Assembly (NCBI GenBank): GCA_030062745.1
Contig: CP099844.1
Location: forward strand, 5,175,481 to 5,239,480
Direction: 5' to 3'
Source of the DNA: Capitulum mitella
Lineage: Eukaryota > Arthropoda > Thecostraca > Pollicipedomorpha > Pollicipedidae
Length of the DNA: 64,000 nucleotides
The position numbers and the translations under genes are program-made. The notes under the pieces were generated by a model that was not told where the DNA came from, did no database searches, and saw only the letters and a program-made list of their open reading frames with translations. Shown piece after piece: positions 61,063 through 64,000 of the stretch (positions are counted from its first letter, which is position 1; the number at the start of each line of letters is the position of its first letter).

Positions 61063-61928
61063 ACGGGTGATGAGCGCCAGCGCGGTCCGGACGCATTGGC
61101 AGATGTTTAAGTATGCTGCATGTATATTCATGATTTTGTTGTCGCTTCTAAGAGTCGTGCTTAAAGACGGTTTCATAAGCTTGGCAATATATGGGGCGCA
61201 AAAAAAATCAAGTGTGGGATGCCGACGTTTGAATAACCACGAACGTTGGGTTTGGAGTCGCCGATAGAAGGCATGGTTGGGACAACCTTGCACGTCACCA
61301 GAAAAGATGTCTGACCCTGGTAAAAAACGACTGGAATGCAGCAAAACTCTGAACGGCGTGCTTGGCCAATCTGTCATCGGACTTCAGCAACACTAATCTC
61401 TTGGGATTAATGGTTACGGAGCACACGCGATACACGACAAAGTCGTCAACACGCTGAGGTCTTCATGTGGGATAAAGGTGTTTCTAGACTCATCCTGTCT
61501 AGCCACAGTTGCGAGTTGCTTCGAGACAATGTGAAGACCGTTTGTCAGATTTTGGCGAATGACAACGCTTGACCCGTGCATACCCTCTGAAGCCGTTAAA
61601 CCGCATCGCGAAGTATCTTACTCGCAGGTTTCGTGTTTCTTTTTATAGACTCGGCCCGGAAAGGTTTTTTCTCTCAGTTTCCGGTTGTCGGGCTCTCTGT
61701 TCAGGCTGAGAAGCCCTGCGCTGCCGATGCGTCTAAGCACGGTCTGGATGACGAGAAGGAAAAATGTCAAAAACATGGATCAGTTCTGATCATTAGGCTA
61801 ACCATTAACAATACAACAGAACCTTGAATGGTAAGTCCTAAACCAGTGTACAGTTTTACGGACTGGATAATTGTCCATTAATTTAAAACCTTTTGCCACT
61901 GTTTATGAAAAGTATCTAGATGGTGGCG
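61063..61928. other. 3' flank of DOK-like gene
   Basis: Presumably contains the 3' untranslated region. No canonical AATAAA was seen in this stretch. A 505-codon minus frame covering 59860-61377 is antisense to the GC-rich PTB exon. Confidence 0.45.
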
Positions 61929-63138
61929 TTAACCCTATTCCATGATCCTGCCCGCTGCACGCGATTCCGTGCGGGGGGCAAGTTCTGCCCCCCTCCCTGC
62001 GATCTCGAAAGCTGAGTCCGATATTCCAGCGGAAAACAGCGTTCGATAGCTTGTAGCGAGATATGCATTTCTAAAGAACGAAATGTTTAAGATTTCGAAA
62101 TGGGGTGGAAGTGGCGTCAAAATGAGGCATAAATTGGGGTTTGTTTATACGAGCCTTTTGACCATATTTTATGCTTGATTTGGTTCTAATTTATGTCATT
62201 CTACGGACAATTGATAGGTTTGTCACATATGTTAGGAAGAGGTCGATTTTCAAAATTCATTGGCATGTCCAGAGCAAATCAAAGGGATACACGTTTTTGG
62301 GAAATGTCAATTCATACTACGACATATCTTGAGTCTGGCGAACTTGTTCGTGTTCGGAAAAAATTCCAGATGTGTCACGTGCCATATTATATGCATATGA
62401 CGAATGCCTGTTGGTGGATCCAGTTACCAGAAAAAGTGGGACAACTTTACGCATGCTAAATTCGGTCGTAGTTCCACAAGAATGAGAAATAAAGCGTCCT
62501 TTGGCATTGCCCTGAAACCGCTTGTAATCCTTATTTTCACTGAAGTATAAGGCATCGGATGGCAATGTATGTGGAACTATTAAAACCAATCACAAAGATC
62601 CAGATGTCTGTTAGGCCCCCTGATGTGCACCCTAAAACCGACGCCTGGAGACGCCCCTGGAAGCATAAGCAAGTGAATTATATGCGCAAATTATAAAAGA
62701 TGTGTCTGCATCGCACGTCAGCTTTGTTCTATTCCTACTGTAAGTCATACATTCTTAAGAAGGAAACATAAATGCCCCCTTTACATGTCGCTGGATCCGC
62801 CACTGACCATCATTAAAAAAAAAATACTTGAAAGTGTGCAGATTACAAACATTTCGATTATTTCAGCTGTCCGCCACATTATAAAGGACATCAAAAGACT
62901 TCATGGCTACGTCAAAGTGCGGGAAATGCAGGCGATATTTCTCAAACGTGCCTCCCTGAAGCGTGTCCTGCAGCCGTCTCCAGAGGAGGTGAATTCCTGG
63001 AATTTTGTCACAGCATCTGAAAGGAGCCTAGGAAAAATCGTTAACTTCCTTGAAGCAGCTCCCAAAACTCGGGAATGGCGAGCAAAAAACGGGGGGGGCA
63101 GAATCTTTTCGTCCCCTCCCGGCACGGAATAGGGTTAA
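61929..63138 (-). mobile_element. piggyBac-like non-autonomous element, copy 3
   Basis: TTAACCCTATTCC at 61929 and GGAATAGGGTTAA ending 63138, both with TTAA. Reverse-complemented, its right part matches copy 2 in order: GCTCGCCATTCCCGA, then TTTTTCCTAGGCTCC, then GTGACAAAATTCC. The centre is diverged. It belongs to an older or different subfamily and encodes nothing recognisable. Confidence 0.75.
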
Positions 63139-64000
63139 CACGCGAGCTGGTGGCCGGCTCAGAATTGCACGCACTGGGGGGGGGAATACTTCCCTCTTCT
63201 ATCTTCTGCTCTATTCACCCAATTTCGACTACATTCCGTAGGGAGGAAGCCTGCGTGGGGTTCCTACAACTGCCAGAAGCTAAATGAACTTGGTCAAGTT
63301 TATCTAGGTCAAATGAGGTCAAACGGCGATTAAGTAGCACCTTTTTCTTTCTCCAGATGAACTACATCAATCGCAATGAAATTTTCTTGAATGTTGACCC
63401 CTTTGATGGACTTATATACCACAGAGCGCGGCTGGCCTGGATGAAGTCAATCGAGGTCAACCAACGTCAATATTTAAGAACGCGAAATTTTATAACAGTG
63501 GCGCTGAACGCAATCTAATGTAGTGGTAGAAGGCAGGATAACCTTATATTGGTACATGAAGTATTGAACTAGTTCATCTGAGGTCATCCAGGTTTAATGG
63601 GGGTTAACCGTATGTAACGTCACAAAATCCGAGTAAATTTGGAGAAAAATAAAGAAATACTGCACCCTCACTAATTGACTATGGACGACCTCGGTTGACC
63701 TGACCTAGCTGACATATGCTTTTAGGCACAACGGTACCTCGGACGATCGTGAGCACGCTGGATGCCTCCATCTGGAAATTCTGGGTGACCTCAGAAATCG
63801 ATTTGGTCCATGTTCCATATGTATTTTCACAAATTTGGCAAAGCGTTGTAAGGGCTTTCACGAAGAAAAAGCAGCTTAAGGAGCCAGTATTGCAGTGAAG
63901 CAATGTAGTTTGTAAATACAATCGTGCTTATGCAGACTGTAAGTTCCAGTAGGGGAGGGGGAGGTAATACCGGCCATTGGTTAAAATCGACCACTTCTCT
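63139..64000. other. Right-hand flank, repeat-like DNA
   Basis: No gene recognised. Many AGGTCA/TGACCT words (63290-63720), as at 31590-31770 and 32640-32900. A 60-codon plus frame at 63716-63898 has no known domain. Confidence 0.5.

Noticed and set aside
59860-61377. 505-codon open frame on the minus strand
   Set aside because: It is antisense to the GC-rich PTB/tail exon of the DOK-like gene. Its Arg/Gly/Ala-rich composition is the mirror of that coding bias and it has no domain.

Overview
The window is eukaryotic nuclear DNA from an invertebrate animal. Coding sequence is GC-rich and split into small exons with canonical GT/AG sites. Introns are AT-richer, full of microsatellites and DNA transposons, and contain many AGGTCA-type words. 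A crustacean (perhaps a barnacle) or another arthropod fits the style, and a short TTAGG run at 51775-51790 agrees weakly. The species cannot be proved from the sequence alone.

Two plus-strand genes can be supported. The first runs from about 10.6 kb to 48.5 kb and has no recognisable 5' end here. It encodes a large extracellular protein of at least about 1,213 residues in 20 phase-compatible exons. One complement-control (CCP/sushi) domain is split over two exons. Two C-type-lectin-like domains (CTLDs) follow, each split by a phase-2 intron at the same place. Then come fourteen single-exon CCP domains with phase 1-1 boundaries. A short terminal exon with a stop and an AATAAA signal is proposed at 48.4-48.5 kb. 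Two of the CCP modules lack one whole disulfide pair and are near-identical duplicates of each other.

The second gene (49,902-61,062) is a DOK-type docking protein with four coding exons and 494 residues. It has a PH domain, an IRS-type PTB domain and a tyrosine-rich tail. It is a cytoplasmic adaptor downstream of receptor tyrosine kinases and has no evident functional tie to the lectin/CCP gene.

The rest is mostly mobile or repeated DNA. From 0 to 10 kb there is a 1.2-kb TTAA-flanked piggyBac-like non-autonomous element, a broken non-LTR retrotransposon on the minus strand (about 3.6-6.5 kb) and a foldback-like pair of inverted short-repeat arrays (6.8-8.5 kb). The lectin/CCP gene introns hold a 33-bp minisatellite, a second piggyBac-like copy in opposite orientation, a 30-bp minisatellite, a 313-bp near-perfect palindrome and a minisatellite that runs into an exon. 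DOK intron 1 holds a hAT element with an exact 8-bp target duplication and a nested piggyBac-like insertion. DOK intron 3 holds a pogo/Tigger-type deletion derivative inserted into one copy of a tandem duplication, so the other copy shows the empty site. A diverged third piggyBac-like copy lies downstream of DOK.
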